Shown: piece by piece, positions 17,468-27,569 of the stretch
Layout of the letters: each line of letters starts with the position of its first letter
Numbering within the stretch: the stretch's first letter is position 1
NCBI GenBank assembly: GCA_963840725.1
Contig: CAWIZY010000016.1
Span: 1 to 64,000 of the forward strand
DNA: 64,000 nucleotides
Reading direction: 5' to 3'
DNA from: CAVWDU01 sp963840725
GTDB lineage: Bacteria; Pseudomonadota; Gammaproteobacteria; Pseudomonadales; Halieaceae
Position numbers and translations under genes: made by a program
The notes under the pieces: generated by a model
What the model was told of the DNA's origin: nothing
Seen by the model: only the letters and a program-made list of their open reading frames with translations
The model's database searches: none

Positions 17468-17917
17468 CTACCAGCAATCGGAGCTGCTGCCCGTGCCGGT
17501 GGCCGATTTTTCCCCAACAGAACTGATCACCAGGGTACCACAGACTGTATCCCTCGCCTGCTGCCCCTGTGGCACTGCCTGCAGCTCGAACGCCATCGCA
17601 GTGGGTGACACCAGGCTTATCGAATAGACGCGATCGGCCGCTGCGGCGCCGACCTCGCGCCCATCGGCGTCCACGACCCAGGGATCGGCAAACCCCAGTG
17701 GCGCCAATGTGGTGGAGTAGGCGCGGTTGTTAACAAAATACTGCTCCTGCCTGGCCACTATTTTCATTAATTCCACCTGGGCAATGGTGCGCTTTGCGCG
17801 AGTTTGCTGACCCTCGTAAGCGGGCAGGGCAACCATCATCAGTACCCCAATGATCACCACAACGATCATCACCTCAATCAGGGTGAAACCGGCCTCTCGG
17901 TGCAAGCTGCTGCTCAT
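17468..17917 (-). CDS. pilE: Minor type IV pilin PilE
   Basis: A 149-residue class III-signal prepilin. The prepilin peptidase site is G10-F11 (REAGFTLIEV), with Glu at position +5 of the mature protein and the hydrophobic N-terminal helix after it. The C-terminal Cys pair (VCGTL, SSDCW) is the usual pilin D-loop. In Pseudomonas PilE is one of the minor pilins that prime pilus assembly with PilV, PilW, PilX, FimU and PilY1. It is the last gene of the first minor-pilin operon, 206 bp after pilY1, and that gap carries the 42-bp repeat. Confidence 0.9.
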   Translation of the reverse strand: MSSSLHREAGFTLIEVMIVVVIIGVLMMVALPAYEGQQTRAKRTIAQVELMKIVARQEQYFVNNRAYSTTLAPLGFADPWVVDADGREVGAAAADRVYSISLVSPTAMAFELQAVPQGQQARDTVCGTLVISSVGEKSATGTGSSSDCW

Positions 17918-17940
17918 TGCATTCCCTTCTGTTCACAGTT

Positions 17941-17982
17941 GCCTGGCAGGTTGTTGATTTTCTATCTGCGTGGCCACTGCCA
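17941..17982. repeat. 42-bp direct repeat, copy 1
   Basis: Begins GCCTGGCAGG and ends GCCACTGCCA; it is identical base for base to 29855-29896 and in the same orientation. Inner arms TGGCAG/CTGCCA are inverted, and a GTGGCCAC palindrome lies near the right end. It lies 23 bp upstream of pilE. Together the two copies flank both fimT-to-pilY1 blocks. I do not recognise it as a known element. Confidence 0.85.
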
Positions 17983-18123
17983 CATTAAAAACCGGCTCAA
18001 ATCGGTCATGTATTCACTGTACACGCCCTCATTTCGCCTGTTTTTGCCTCCCAGTGGCTGCCTCGAAAACGAAAACCAACCGCCTGCTAGATTTCAACTG
18101 GCAACCAGACTGACACTTTATGG

Positions 18124-21100
18124 CTATAACTTGTCGATGCCCAATTCACGCCAATAGATCCGGAACAAACGCTGAGACAAACCGGGCAAGAGTTTTTGTC
18201 TGTCCAGGTCACCGTCACCATCGACATCCGAGATTGCAATACCACCGCCGGGCACCAGAATGGCATCTCCGACCACCATAGCACCGGATGCGATACCCGG
18301 GCCAATATCATATATGCGCAGTTGATTGGGGATGGCCGTACCATCGGCCAGATTGACCACATACAGAAAACTCTGACCCTCGTTGGGCGTGCAACTGGCC
18401 GCAGCACCACTGGTAGGCGCAAAAGAGGTGAGGAATACCCTGCCACCATCCACCAATGGAGAGGCCAGACCCTTTTCACCCTCCTCGCCCATGCGGATTT
18501 TCCAGCCATTGAGCAGGCCAGCGTCAGTGGCGCAGGCACCTATTCCCTCGGTGCCTCTGATGCACGCTGTCTGATCTGGCAGCGATGTGTCCAGAACAGT
18601 TAAGGGTTCACGGAGCTTGACCGCCGGGTCGCCGCTACGAATCAATCGATCCTTAAGGTAAAAGTGGAAGTTGTTGACGTCAGTTTCAAGGGGATGAGCC
18701 CGGTCGCCGCTAGAGATCAGAATGCCATCGAAATCACCCGAGTTATCAAAAGTCTCAACCACATCGGGGGCATGGAAAAACCGTCTGTCGGTATTGGCCC
18801 CATCGGTACCCAGTTCCGCCAGCTTAGTGACGAACCAGTTGTCTTTTCTGTGATTGGCACCCGAACCCTCCGGCAGATCAACTCGCCACACCGCACCTCC
18901 CGTATCACCCACATACAGCCGATGGATGTTCCCGGCGATATTGGTCAGCGCGGTCACTGAAGAGGGGATACTGTCGACCATGCCGGCGTGCTCATAATGG
19001 GTATTACTGCTGGTTCCTGTAACCCCCAGTACGGCTTTCCATATCAAGTCTCCATTTCTGGCGTTAACGATGTAGATAGCGTTACCCACGCTGTCATCCT
19101 CATCATTGGCGTCCTTTCCCACGCGATCCGTGTAGCTTGCGTTCCAACCGCCGTTGTAACCGCCCGCGAATATCAGCACGTCGGTAAAAGTAGCGCCGAA
19201 CCTGACCTTGCCCACGACCGGATCGGAGAATGTCAGACCCAATTCATCAAAATCACCGTCGGATGTCTGTTCAATTTTCCATCTGATCCTGGGCGTGATG
19301 TTGGGGTTACTTACATCGAGTGCATAATAGCTGTACCCACCGCGGCGCAATCCGAAGTAGACAAAGGCCCGGTCGCCCTCGCTACGGTCGAGAGTGCCAT
19401 CAATGTTGCGGTCATCGACGAACACCGCCGGAGCACCGTCGACGCCATAGCGCATCAAGGTACTGGCCTGGGTATTCTCGCGCAGATACTTCAAGTTGGG
19501 GAGCACCTCACGGGGATAGAATGCCGCCACCTCCCGACCAGTTTCATTACCCAGGCTGTCTGTATTCTCAATAACATGCAGCAGTCCGTCATTAGTGCCG
19601 AAAAACAGACGAATCAGCGGATTGTCCTCGGTGTAGGCACCCAGCGCTCCGTAGTTAAGCGCCAGGGGCCTCGAGTGAATGGCATCCCCCAGTATCCAGC
19701 TCCTCGCCTCGGTCCTGTCGCCATCACCATCTTCGTCATCAACGTCCTGCCCACGGCCCCAGGCGATCAGCTCCCGCGCCTCGGAGCGATCCGCCGCACC
19801 CAGTGCTGCCATAAGGCTATCGGCTGTGGCATCAGTGACGTCAAAATCATCCAGTGCGGCGCTGCCAGCAGCAATGAAAGTTTCCGGCTCAACAACAACC
19901 TGTCGGGCGTTCGCCTCGGCATTGAGTTCGCCAATGCGCTGCGTACCGTCATCAATGACACCAGGAATCTTTTGCCCGGCACCTCCCCGGGTTACCTCTC
20001 GCCCGTCTGCATCCACAGGCACCGCTTCTCCGTCACCGGGAGGAAGCTGATCAACATCGGTCCAGAACGTCACCGCATCGAAACTGATACGACCGATATT
20101 ATCCCCGGTCGTTTCAAAACCCGGCTCGCCATTGGCGTCCTGAATTTCATCGAAACGGCCATCCTCATCCACATCGACCAGCTTCAGCTTTTTGATATTT
20201 CCAGGCCAGCGTAATGTCTCCTGTGCCTCGAACAAGGCGATGAAGAGACTGTCGAGTGATTCTGCTCGATTGAATACATTCACGGGAACCGACGCGGCCA
20301 CAAACGTGCTGCTGACGCTGATCACCTCTTTGAAGGCGTTGGTGACATCCTGCTCCAGTTGTGCAGGGTTATCCAGATTCAGTACCGAACCACTGCCGCC
20401 AGCCCGAGCCCAATCAGCGGATTGACCCTGCATGCCACTGTCAGATATAACCCAGGTTTTCTCCAGCGACTGATCGCCCTCCAAAAAGTCCACCAGGTCG
20501 GTATCACTGCTGTGCATGTACTGCAGCATATTGGTGAATTTCTCCCGGGCAGCCAGTGGCGACAGTTCCGCTGAGATCTCGGCGTTCAAATCCTCGTCCT
20601 GACTCTCCCCCTCCATGGCGACCAACATCGAGAACAATTTGGAACAGGACTTGGGGTCTGTGAAGGGAGCACTGTAGCTGCCCCCGTCGATGATGGATGC
20701 GTCGTAATCAGGCACCGGCGTCTGGGCTTCCGCAAATCCCAGGTTACCCCCCGTGTTCTTACCCAGGGCCAGGTTGCCGCTGTTCAGGTAGCGGAACCAC
20801 TCAAAGTAGGTCTCTTTGGGCTGCAGCGGATGCGCATCCGCCTCCAGCCTGGATTCGGGAATAGCGCTAAGCGTGGCAATCAGTTCTTCTCGATGGTCTC
20901 CAAGACGTTTATAGCCCTCCAGAATCGTACCGCCATTTTTCTTGTTGGGAAGGACCAGCGACATATAGATGTCGTCAAACAGCGGGTTACTGAGCACTGA
21001 GCTCAACACGGCATTGAGCGCGCTATAGCTGCTGACGCTATCGCCGTCCGCATAGACACCGGGGTCGAGATTGTCGTAGGCCGACTGAGACATAAAGGGA

Positions 21101-21291
21101 GGCGAGCAGGACCCACCTTCCCCGTAAGTGCAAAGTGCATCAAAAAGTCCGGGGCGGTAGTCCAGCATCAGGTGCACATAGGGACTACCGCCGCCACTCG
21201 CACCGTTCAGGTATATCTCAATATCATCTCCGACAGCGGGCCAGGAAACCAGCGACACACTCGCGGCCAGCACCAACAGAAGCCTTCTCAT
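18124..21291 (-). CDS. pilY1: Pilus tip-associated adhesin PilY1
   Basis: Large secreted protein (1055 residues) needed for pilus assembly and surface sensing. It has a signal peptide at 1-21. The N-terminal third resembles a von Willebrand A fold, but where MIDAS DxSxS is expected it reads DYRPG, so metal-dependent binding there looks lost. The C-terminal half is the PilY1 beta-propeller domain (LGDAIHSRPLALNYGA, FFGTNDGLLHV, YVGDTGGAVWRVDLP). Asp-rich calcium-type loops occur around DVDDEDGDGDRTE and near the C-terminus at 1022-1030. It follows pilX by 15 bp, as in Pseudomonas. Confidence 0.92.
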   Translation of the reverse strand: MRRLLLVLAASVSLVSWPAVGDDIEIYLNGASGGGSPYVHLMLDYRPGLFDALCTYGEGGSCSPPFMSQSAYDNLDPGVYADGDSVSSYSALNAVLSSVLSNPLFDDIYMSLVLPNKKNGGTILEGYKRLGDHREELIATLSAIPESRLEADAHPLQPKETYFEWFRYLNSGNLALGKNTGGNLGFAEAQTPVPDYDASIIDGGSYSAPFTDPKSCSKLFSMLVAMEGESQDEDLNAEISAELSPLAAREKFTNMLQYMHSSDTDLVDFLEGDQSLEKTWVISDSGMQGQSADWARAGGSGSVLNLDNPAQLEQDVTNAFKEVISVSSTFVAASVPVNVFNRAESLDSLFIALFEAQETLRWPGNIKKLKLVDVDEDGRFDEIQDANGEPGFETTGDNIGRISFDAVTFWTDVDQLPPGDGEAVPVDADGREVTRGGAGQKIPGVIDDGTQRIGELNAEANARQVVVEPETFIAAGSAALDDFDVTDATADSLMAALGAADRSEARELIAWGRGQDVDDEDGDGDRTEARSWILGDAIHSRPLALNYGALGAYTEDNPLIRLFFGTNDGLLHVIENTDSLGNETGREVAAFYPREVLPNLKYLRENTQASTLMRYGVDGAPAVFVDDRNIDGTLDRSEGDRAFVYFGLRRGGYSYYALDVSNPNITPRIRWKIEQTSDGDFDELGLTFSDPVVGKVRFGATFTDVLIFAGGYNGGWNASYTDRVGKDANDEDDSVGNAIYIVNARNGDLIWKAVLGVTGTSSNTHYEHAGMVDSIPSSVTALTNIAGNIHRLYVGDTGGAVWRVDLPEGSGANHRKDNWFVTKLAELGTDGANTDRRFFHAPDVVETFDNSGDFDGILISSGDRAHPLETDVNNFHFYLKDRLIRSGDPAVKLREPLTVLDTSLPDQTACIRGTEGIGACATDAGLLNGWKIRMGEEGEKGLASPLVDGGRVFLTSFAPTSGAAASCTPNEGQSFLYVVNLADGTAIPNQLRIYDIGPGIASGAMVVGDAILVPGGGIAISDVDGDGDLDRQKLLPGLSQRLFRIYWRELGIDKL

Positions 21292-21306
21292 GTCTATTCC
21301 CCCTGC

Positions 21307-21852
21307 CTACTGACCCTGGGCCGAATTGGCTATCAGTCGGGCTACGCCCTGGGCGATCTCGGCGCGACCCAGTCTTACCGCGCTGCCATCAACTGCCACC
21401 GTCGCTTCAAACAGCGCCGCATTAAAAGCCAGACTACTGGATGCCTGGCTCTGGGACTGGCGGAACGGCAAGCTTGTCATAATCACTGGACCCTGCCGTT
21501 CCACCCGGTAATCTACTGTCACGCCCGCGGCCACATCCACAATCTCTGAATCCACCGTGAGGGTGTTGATATCGCAGGCGGGATCGGCTTCTCCCGTCTT
21601 ACAGATGGTATAGCCTACGCCGCCGGCCACCGGGAAGTTGTCCGTATTCTCCGACAGGGCTGCCGCCACCGCTTCGGCTTGCTGGAATGCCTCCTCGCGA
21701 AACTGGTCGTTGCCGGCCATTCTGAACTCGAGCGTACTGGTGTGCATCGTGGTCCCCGCTACCATCGCAAGCAGCAACAGAAAAATCATCGAGAGCAGCA
21801 ACACTGCTCCCCGCTGATCTGTCTTACAGTTTCGATTTCCCGGGGTCATCAT
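21307..21852 (-). CDS. pilX: Minor pilin assembly protein PilX
   Basis: Minor pilin with PilX N-terminal domain: short basic leader, cleavage expected at G15-A16 (QRGAVLLLSMIFLLLL), long hydrophobic helix, and the conserved LEFRMAGNDQ segment. Position +5 is not Glu, as is common in PilX/GspK-like proteins. I chose ATG 21852, which has GGAGAG upstream; an ATG one codon later is equally possible, and the open frame reaches 21891 inside pilW. It lies between pilW and pilY1 in the expected order. Confidence 0.88.
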   Translation of the reverse strand: MMTPGNRNCKTDQRGAVLLLSMIFLLLLAMVAGTTMHTSTLEFRMAGNDQFREEAFQQAEAVAAALSENTDNFPVAGGVGYTICKTGEADPACDINTLTVDSEIVDVAAGVTVDYRVERQGPVIMTSLPFRQSQSQASSSLAFNAALFEATVAVDGSAVRLGRAEIAQGVARLIANSAQGQ

Positions 21853-21865
21853 AAATAGGCTCTCC

Positions 21866-22903
21866 TCAGCGTGCCAACGGCAGGTGGGCATTACGGGTTT
21901 GCACCGTGGTACTCATTACGCGCCGGTAAAAGCCGTCGTTTCTGGCGCCCACTGCCTGCTGACCCAATTGATACGTTTTGGAATTGGTGTAGTTCGACAA
22001 TTCATTAACACTGCGTAACAGCAGATACACTCTGGCCACCACAGCATTGGACAGCTCCGCTGCAGTAGGAGCGCCCTTGAACTGGTTCGGGATTCCATCT
22101 GCATCAGTGTCGATACCAAATTCGATCTGCATATCCTCCACACCGTTCACCAGACAGTTCCCAATCATTTCATTCCCGACTAACTCGTTGACGCAAAGTG
22201 TGGGAATGCCATCACCAACGGCATCGGCGTAATCGCGGATGTAAAAAATTCGGCTGTGATACTCCCAGTAGTCTATGCGCGTATCCAGGCCAATATCGGC
22301 CGCATCAAAATCGCCGCCCTCAGCCACGTACAGCCAATCTCTGTCCTCACCGTAATCCGCTCTGCGTAAATACCATTGCTCAGGTTTCGCAGCGGCAACG
22401 CCACTCTGGTAAGCACCATTCTTGACCGTGAAGTCGCCGGCAGTGCGCTTTACAGCGACGATGTCGGTGCCAGCTCGCACATGCACACCCCCGTCAGATT
22501 CAACCAGGCAGGTAAGGGTCTCTCCGAGTCGAGTGAGCAGGCTGCCGTCGTAGTCACTGACCAGATCGATAGCACCCTCGAGATCCAGGGCCCAGTCGCC
22601 AGCCGTGCAGTCGGCGCCGACCGCGACTGCGGCCATATCGACTGCCGCCATATCCCCCGCATAAAAGCCCGCGAGAGCCAACTCGCGTTTCAGCAAGTTG
22701 AGTGCATAGCGGCCATTCTCCTGCACCCTGGCCACCTCTTCATCCGCAGCATAATTTATCTTGCTGTCCAGATAGATGCGCACAATACCCAGAGTCAGGA
22801 GCAAGCCGAGCACCATTGACACCATCAACTCGACCAGAGAGACCCCCCGATTGCGAGAAGCTCCGGAGGCGCCCATGCCTGCCGACGAACAATCCACCGT
22901 CAC
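21866..22903 (-). CDS. pilW: Minor pilin PilW
   Basis: 345-residue minor pilin. The prepilin site is G20-V21 (NRGVSLVELMVSM) with Glu25 at +5. The C-terminal region is typical PilW (YLLLRSVNELSNYTNSKTYQLG, GFYRRVMSTTVQTRN). The start is GTG at 22903, overlapping the pilV stop as GTGA, so translation is coupled. PilW and PilX link PilY1 to the pilin complex in Pseudomonas. Confidence 0.9.
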   Translation of the reverse strand: MTVDCSSAGMGASGASRNRGVSLVELMVSMVLGLLLTLGIVRIYLDSKINYAADEEVARVQENGRYALNLLKRELALAGFYAGDMAAVDMAAVAVGADCTAGDWALDLEGAIDLVSDYDGSLLTRLGETLTCLVESDGGVHVRAGTDIVAVKRTAGDFTVKNGAYQSGVAAAKPEQWYLRRADYGEDRDWLYVAEGGDFDAADIGLDTRIDYWEYHSRIFYIRDYADAVGDGIPTLCVNELVGNEMIGNCLVNGVEDMQIEFGIDTDADGIPNQFKGAPTAAELSNAVVARVYLLLRSVNELSNYTNSKTYQLGQQAVGARNDGFYRRVMSTTVQTRNAHLPLAR

Positions 22904-23496
22904 GGTACTCGGATGTAGGTCGTCATGACCAGCAATCGACGCTGCTTGTTCTCATCGCCGTAGAGACCACTGGCATCGCCACAGTCAGACTCAGTCGGGT
23001 TAGTCATCTCGTTCACTCCCCGCCATGCTATGGCCACCTGGATATTGCCAGCGTCGTGGGTAATACAGGCTCGCGAGTCCACCAGACCACCTGCATTGGA
23101 GGTCAGGCCTTCGACCACGACCTGTTCCGATGCCCCCTTGAGCAATTCATTCCACTCATAAAGATCCCGCTCAGCCAGTGCCGCGGGCGTGCAAGAGGCC
23201 AGATTGCAGTCGGTGGTATAAGTGACCGCCGCCGAGCCGAGATCGGCAACCGCATAGTTGTCGAGTTCACCTGGGTTGCTGCGCATCCGTTCAATGATGT
23301 CCCGCGCCAGACTGGTGGCAATGGAGCGCTGGGTTGATTCATAGCCACTGCGCTTGGCGGCCAGTTGCATGGCCGTCACACCCAGAATCCCCACTGCAAA
23401 CACCAGCACGGCCACCAGAATTTCGATCAGGCCGACACCCCGTTGTGGCGCTGGGTAAAACGTCGATTCTCCCACGGTTAACAGTCCCTCACTCAT
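22900..23496 (-). CDS. pilV: Minor pilin PilV
   Basis: 198-residue minor pilin with site G20-V21 (QRGVGLIEILVAVLVFAVG), Glu25 at +5, then the PilV-type AMQLAAKRSGYESTQRS segment. It starts one base after the fimT stop and overlaps the pilW start by four bases. No counterpart exists in the second cluster, so this is the only pilV in the window. Confidence 0.9.
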   Translation of the reverse strand: MSEGLLTVGESTFYPAPQRGVGLIEILVAVLVFAVGILGVTAMQLAAKRSGYESTQRSIATSLARDIIERMRSNPGELDNYAVADLGSAAVTYTTDCNLASCTPAALAERDLYEWNELLKGASEQVVVEGLTSNAGGLVDSRACITHDAGNIQVAIAWRGVNEMTNPTESDCGDASGLYGDENKQRRLLVMTTYIRVP

Positions 23497-23497
23497 C

Positions 23498-24067
23498 TCA
23501 GGGAGTACAATCCAGGGTCGTGCGGCCGCGCTGTGGCCGACCGGTGATCCCGAGTTTTATCTCCTGCGCCAGCGATTTATCCCCGACGCTGTTGCACAGC
23601 ACAAACACTCCAGAGGCTGACGCTGTACCATCCGTTTGGTAGACGACCGTTTTTTTCAGGTCGTTACTGCCAATTCTGAGCGTATCGCCCTTATCGAGCG
23701 CTGCATGGACTGCGATCACAGGCTCGGCGCCCTGTTTGCTTCCGTTTGCATTTTGGTCCGCGTAAATCATCCAGCCCCGCTCCCAGCCACCCGCGTTAAT
23801 ACAGCTGGAACCATCGCTGCTCTTGCAGATCACGACCGGCTGGTTGCGCTTCAGAGCTTCGCTGCGCGCGGTCATCAAGGTGTTTAAAAATCGACTCGCT
23901 GTAGTCTCAAGCCGGTTGCGCTCCAATAGATTGACAAAGGCCGGAACCGCGAGCCCAAACAAAATGGCGACAATAAACAACGTGACCAGCAGCTCCACCA
24001 GGGTAAACCCTGGTGGAGCTGTGGTGGGCGACGACCCACGCGCAATGATCCTGCTCGCCACACTCAC
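23498..24067 (-). CDS. fimT: Minor pilin FimT/FimU (GspH type), cluster 1
   Basis: First gene of the complete minor-pilin operon. The prepilin site is PPG20-F21 (GFTLVELLVTLFIVAIL) and the C-terminal GspH/FimT domain ends in a Cys. I prefer the GTG at 24067 because GAGGGGAAGG precedes it; the frame is also open from a GTG at 24088. The codons around the cleavage site form a 30-base near-perfect hairpin (23991-24020). Family members initiate the pseudopilin-like priming complex. Confidence 0.87.
   Translation of the reverse strand: MSVASRIIARGSSPTTAPPGFTLVELLVTLFIVAILFGLAVPAFVNLLERNRLETTASRFLNTLMTARSEALKRNQPVVICKSSDGSSCINAGGWERGWMIYADQNANGSKQGAEPVIAVHAALDKGDTLRIGSNDLKKTVVYQTDGTASASGVFVLCNSVGDKSLAQEIKLGITGRPQRGRTTLDCTP
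23991..24020. repeat. Long hairpin inside fimT at the prepilin cleavage codons
   Basis: AGCTCCACCAGGGT (23991-24004) and ACCCTGGTGGAGCT (24007-24020) are perfect 14-bp inverted arms around two bases. It covers the codons for APPGFTLVEL. It may be chance from codon choice or may affect mRNA stability or translation of the first operon gene. Confidence 0.75.
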
Positions 24068-24409
24068 GCCTTCCCCTCGTAAGTCCACCCTGTCCGATCA
24101 CCTCGGCTCAATTCATCTTCAGTCCGACATCTGCGGCGCAAATCCCGGCTGTCCGACCCCGGTCCGGCCACTCAACCTATCTTACTATCATGATAGAGGT
24201 TTGACCCCGGGTGTCTGCAACCGGACGACAGCAGGCAGGATTTCGCGACCAACGGCAACCGTTGTGGGCTCCATGACTGGGCCAATCGTAGGCAAAATGG
24301 CACTATGAGTGTCAGCCCCCAACTACAGAATGCCGTCCACTCAGGAGCCGGCAGAGGGCCCGCACCTTGCCAGGGTGAGACGACTGATAACCAAACCAGG
24401 TGTCGGGGC
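24068..24409. promoter_or_regulatory. Upstream region of minor-pilin operon 1
   Basis: No gene. It should carry the operon promoter (minus strand) and the end of the second cluster. Visible symmetric sites are a perfect 12-bp palindrome CTATCATGATAG (24185-24196) and CAACGG-CAA-CCGTTG (24250-24264). No convincing sigma-54 -24/-12 pair is seen. The promoter itself I cannot place with confidence. Confidence 0.4.
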
Positions 24410-27400
24410 CTACCACTCATCCATGTCTGATTGTCGCCAGTATATGTAATGCAATTGAATCGAGCGCCTGGGCAGCGAGAACCAGGAGGAGCCGTCCATC
24501 GGCTCTTCGGTTCCTGCCAGCGTACCTGTCGGCAGCAGGATCCTGTTCCCCATCGCTACCGCGGCAGCGGGGATACCGGGGCCCAGATCCTGAGAAAGTG
24601 GCGCATCGGCAGGCGCAGACGCGTCGGCGAGGTTAAACTGATAGAGCCTTCCCCGGCCCACTGCCGGCATGCAGCTGCGGGTTGTTGTCGGCACAAATGT
24701 CGACAGGATAATTCGGCCCCCATCAACCAGCGGCGTCGACAGGCCCTTCTCACCCTGTGCTTGCAGGCCCCGTTTCCATCCGGCATTGAGTGTCTGAGCA
24801 CAGGCTGGCGGCGTGGGCGTCTGGTCCTGGCAATCCGAACGGTCAGGCAGATCTGCCGCAAGTTGCGCCGACCGGTTACGGACGGTTCGATCACCGCTGA
24901 TTACGACCCGGTCCTTGAGGTAGAATAAATAATTCCGTACCCGGGTATCATCGGGGTGAGCCCGGTCCCCGCTGGCAATAAGCACACCGTCAAATGGCCC
25001 CTGTTGATCGACTGTTTGCACCACTTCAGGTGGATGAAAAAACCGACGATCGTTTTCCCCCATGCCGTCTCCCAGTTGTGCTAATTTGCTGATTGACCAA
25101 TTGTCCCGGCGGTGATCACGCCCGTCTCCCTGGGGCAGGTCTATACGCCACAGGCCACCCCCCGAATCTCCCACATAAAGACGATGGGCAATGCCACTGC
25201 CAGTGAGCAGGGGAGTGACGCTGGAGGGAATGCTGTCAGCCAGATCCCTATGCCGATAGACTGTATTGGAAACACTACCAGTCGCACCTCGCACCGCCTT
25301 CCAAACCAGCTTACCGGTAGCCGCCTCGACGATGTAGAGAGCGTTTCCTACTTTGTCATCCTCGGCTCCAGCGTCCTTGCCGATGCGTGCATCAAAAGAT
25401 GCATTCCAGCCGCCGTGATAACCACCGGCAAAGACAACCACATCCAGGGGTTCGCCCTCATACCGAACCCGGGTGACCAAAGGCGCAGAGAATGTCAGCC
25501 CCAGTTCATCGAAGTCACCACCCCGAGTCTGACTGATTTTCCACAGCAGTCTTGGTGTTGCCATCGGGTCACTGATATCAAGAGCGAGATAGCTGCTCCC
25601 TCCGCGACGCAGGCCAAAGAACAGATAAACCCGGTCACCCACCCTGTGATCCAGTATACCGTCACCATTCAGGTCCTGACGCATTACTGTGATAGGCCCA
25701 TCCACACCGTAGCGCTTGCGGCGGCTGCTGCTGGTGTTCTCACGGCGAAATCGCAGGTGGCCAAGGAGCTCGCGAGGGTAGAAGGCGAAAACCTCTTTGC
25801 CTGACTCGCCGCCGCCGGGGTCGGTGTTTTCCAACACATGCAGCGCGCCCTCCCCCGAACCAAAAGCAATCCGGATCAGTGGGTTTGCTGCGGTATAGCC
25901 ATTCACCGCGCCATAGTTTATCGGCACTGCAGGGGCGTGCAGCACCTCACCCAGAAGCCAGGGTCGCGAGTCCTCTGTCTGTCCATCGAGGTTCTCATCA
26001 TCCACATCCTGACCCCTGGCCCAACGCAACAGCGCCAACGCATGATCACTATCAACCGCCCCGAGAAGCTCCCGCAATGCTCTGGCGTTAGCGTCGGTTG
26101 CATCGAGAGCCTGCAGGGGAGCCGATTCACCCCGATCCAGTGCGCTGGGTTCCACGAATACCTGGCGTGCCCCGGGTTCACTGTTAGTCTCGCCGATCAC
26201 ACCTGAACGACTCTGCTTAAACCCCGGAACTTGCTGGCCGGCGCCACCCCGGGCAACGACCGCACCATCGCCATGGAAGGGCACGCGCAGACCGTCTCCC
26301 GGCGGGAGCGCGTCCGCATCGCTCCACCAGGTCACCGCTTCAAATCCGATACTGCTGCCCACCGGTCCGGCACCAGCGGGTCGGCCGTCGGCACCGACCA
26401 GAGTGTCTGCCCGTCCATCGTCATCGAGATCCGCCAGTTTCAGTTTCTTGATATTACCCGGCCAACGCTGGGTCGCACGTGGTGAAAAAAGACTGTACAG
26501 AACACTGCCGTGAGCGCCGCTATCGCCGCCACCGGCGAAGGCGCGATCATCGGTACACCATTGATGGCGGATACCGACACCGTATCCCCCAGCGCATCAG
26601 CCAGGCCCGCCTGCAGTGACACGGGACGACTGACATCAATAACAGCCACAGGGCTACCGGGCTGGCTAAACTCAGGTGCCCGGAGACGGCTCTGTGGCCC
26701 CAGTAGCAACCAACTGCCAGACAGCGGCTGGGGGCCAGCGACAGACCGGACAAGATCGACATCAGGCAAGTGCAAATACCGCCAGAAATCAGCAAAACTA
26801 TTGCCAATTGCGGCACCGAACTCGCGGCGCAGCAAGTGACCCTCCCCATCGGACTCCCTTATTGGCTCCATGGCAATCAGGATGGAATACAACCGGGGAC
26901 AGGACTGTGTATCCACCAGTGGCGGGCGATATCGCTGCCCATCGGTTGATAGAATGCTGCGATCGTGGCCGGGCTCGCCACCACCGAAATTCGATTCGGT
27001 GGCCGTACCGTGCAGCACCGGTCCGCCATTGAGGTAGCGGTGCCACTCCAGCAGCGCGTATCGGGGTTGCAGTAAATGAGCTCGCGCAGGCACCGTCAAC
27101 GGCGGGATCGATTTCAGCACTGCCAGCAAGTCCGAGCCCTGATCGCCCAGCCGCCTGTAACCGGACAGCAGGCTGGCACCGGTCTGGTCGCCGACTCCTT
27201 CATCGCTGTAATTGGACACCAACAGTGCGAGCCGCACCTCTGCGTACTCCGGGTCAGCAAACAGTACCTCAAGCACGGCAATCAGTGCCTCAAACCGTGA
27301 CACCTCCTCACCTGCAGCACGGTCGTCCAGAGCCCTGTATGCGGCCTCGGTCATAAAGGGCGGACGACAACTCTGCGCATAGCGACACAGCGGGGCAAAC

Positions 27401-27567
27401 AGGTCCGGATGATAGTCAATCGTCAGTTGTACCCGGGGAGCATCACTGTGCTGGCGGTTTTCGAGATAGATATCGATGTCATCCGCTTGCACAGCGTGGG
27501 CGAGCACACTGTAAATAGCCAGAACCAGCAGGCACCTGGCGGCGGGAGAAGGAGTCAGGGCCAACAT
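24410..27567 (-). pseudogene. pilY1: Second PilY1 gene, interrupted by one frameshift
   Basis: Two frames together make a full PilY1 homologue of the first copy. The N-terminal part (27567 to about 26550) has a signal peptide, the degenerate vWA-like region (DYHPD in place of DxSxS) and ends in an unrelated tail stopping at 26440. The C-terminal part resumes one frame over with DSGAHGSVLYSLFSP, RWPGNIKKLKL and the whole beta-propeller to 24410. A loss of one base around 26545-26565, in a GC-repetitive stretch, restores one frame. Either a sequencing error or a recent knock-out. If translated separately, the C-terminal piece lacks a signal peptide. Confidence 0.85.
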
Positions 27568-27569
27568 CG

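Noticed and set aside
17941..17982. The 42-bp repeat as a CRISPR repeat
   Set aside because: Only two copies, 11.9 kb apart, without spacers or cas genes. The resemblance to CRISPR repeats is limited to short GGCAG/TAGAAA-like pieces.
17941..17982. The 42-bp repeat as a sigma-54 promoter
   Set aside because: TGGCAG is followed at the right distance by GA, not GC, and the strand would point away from pilE.
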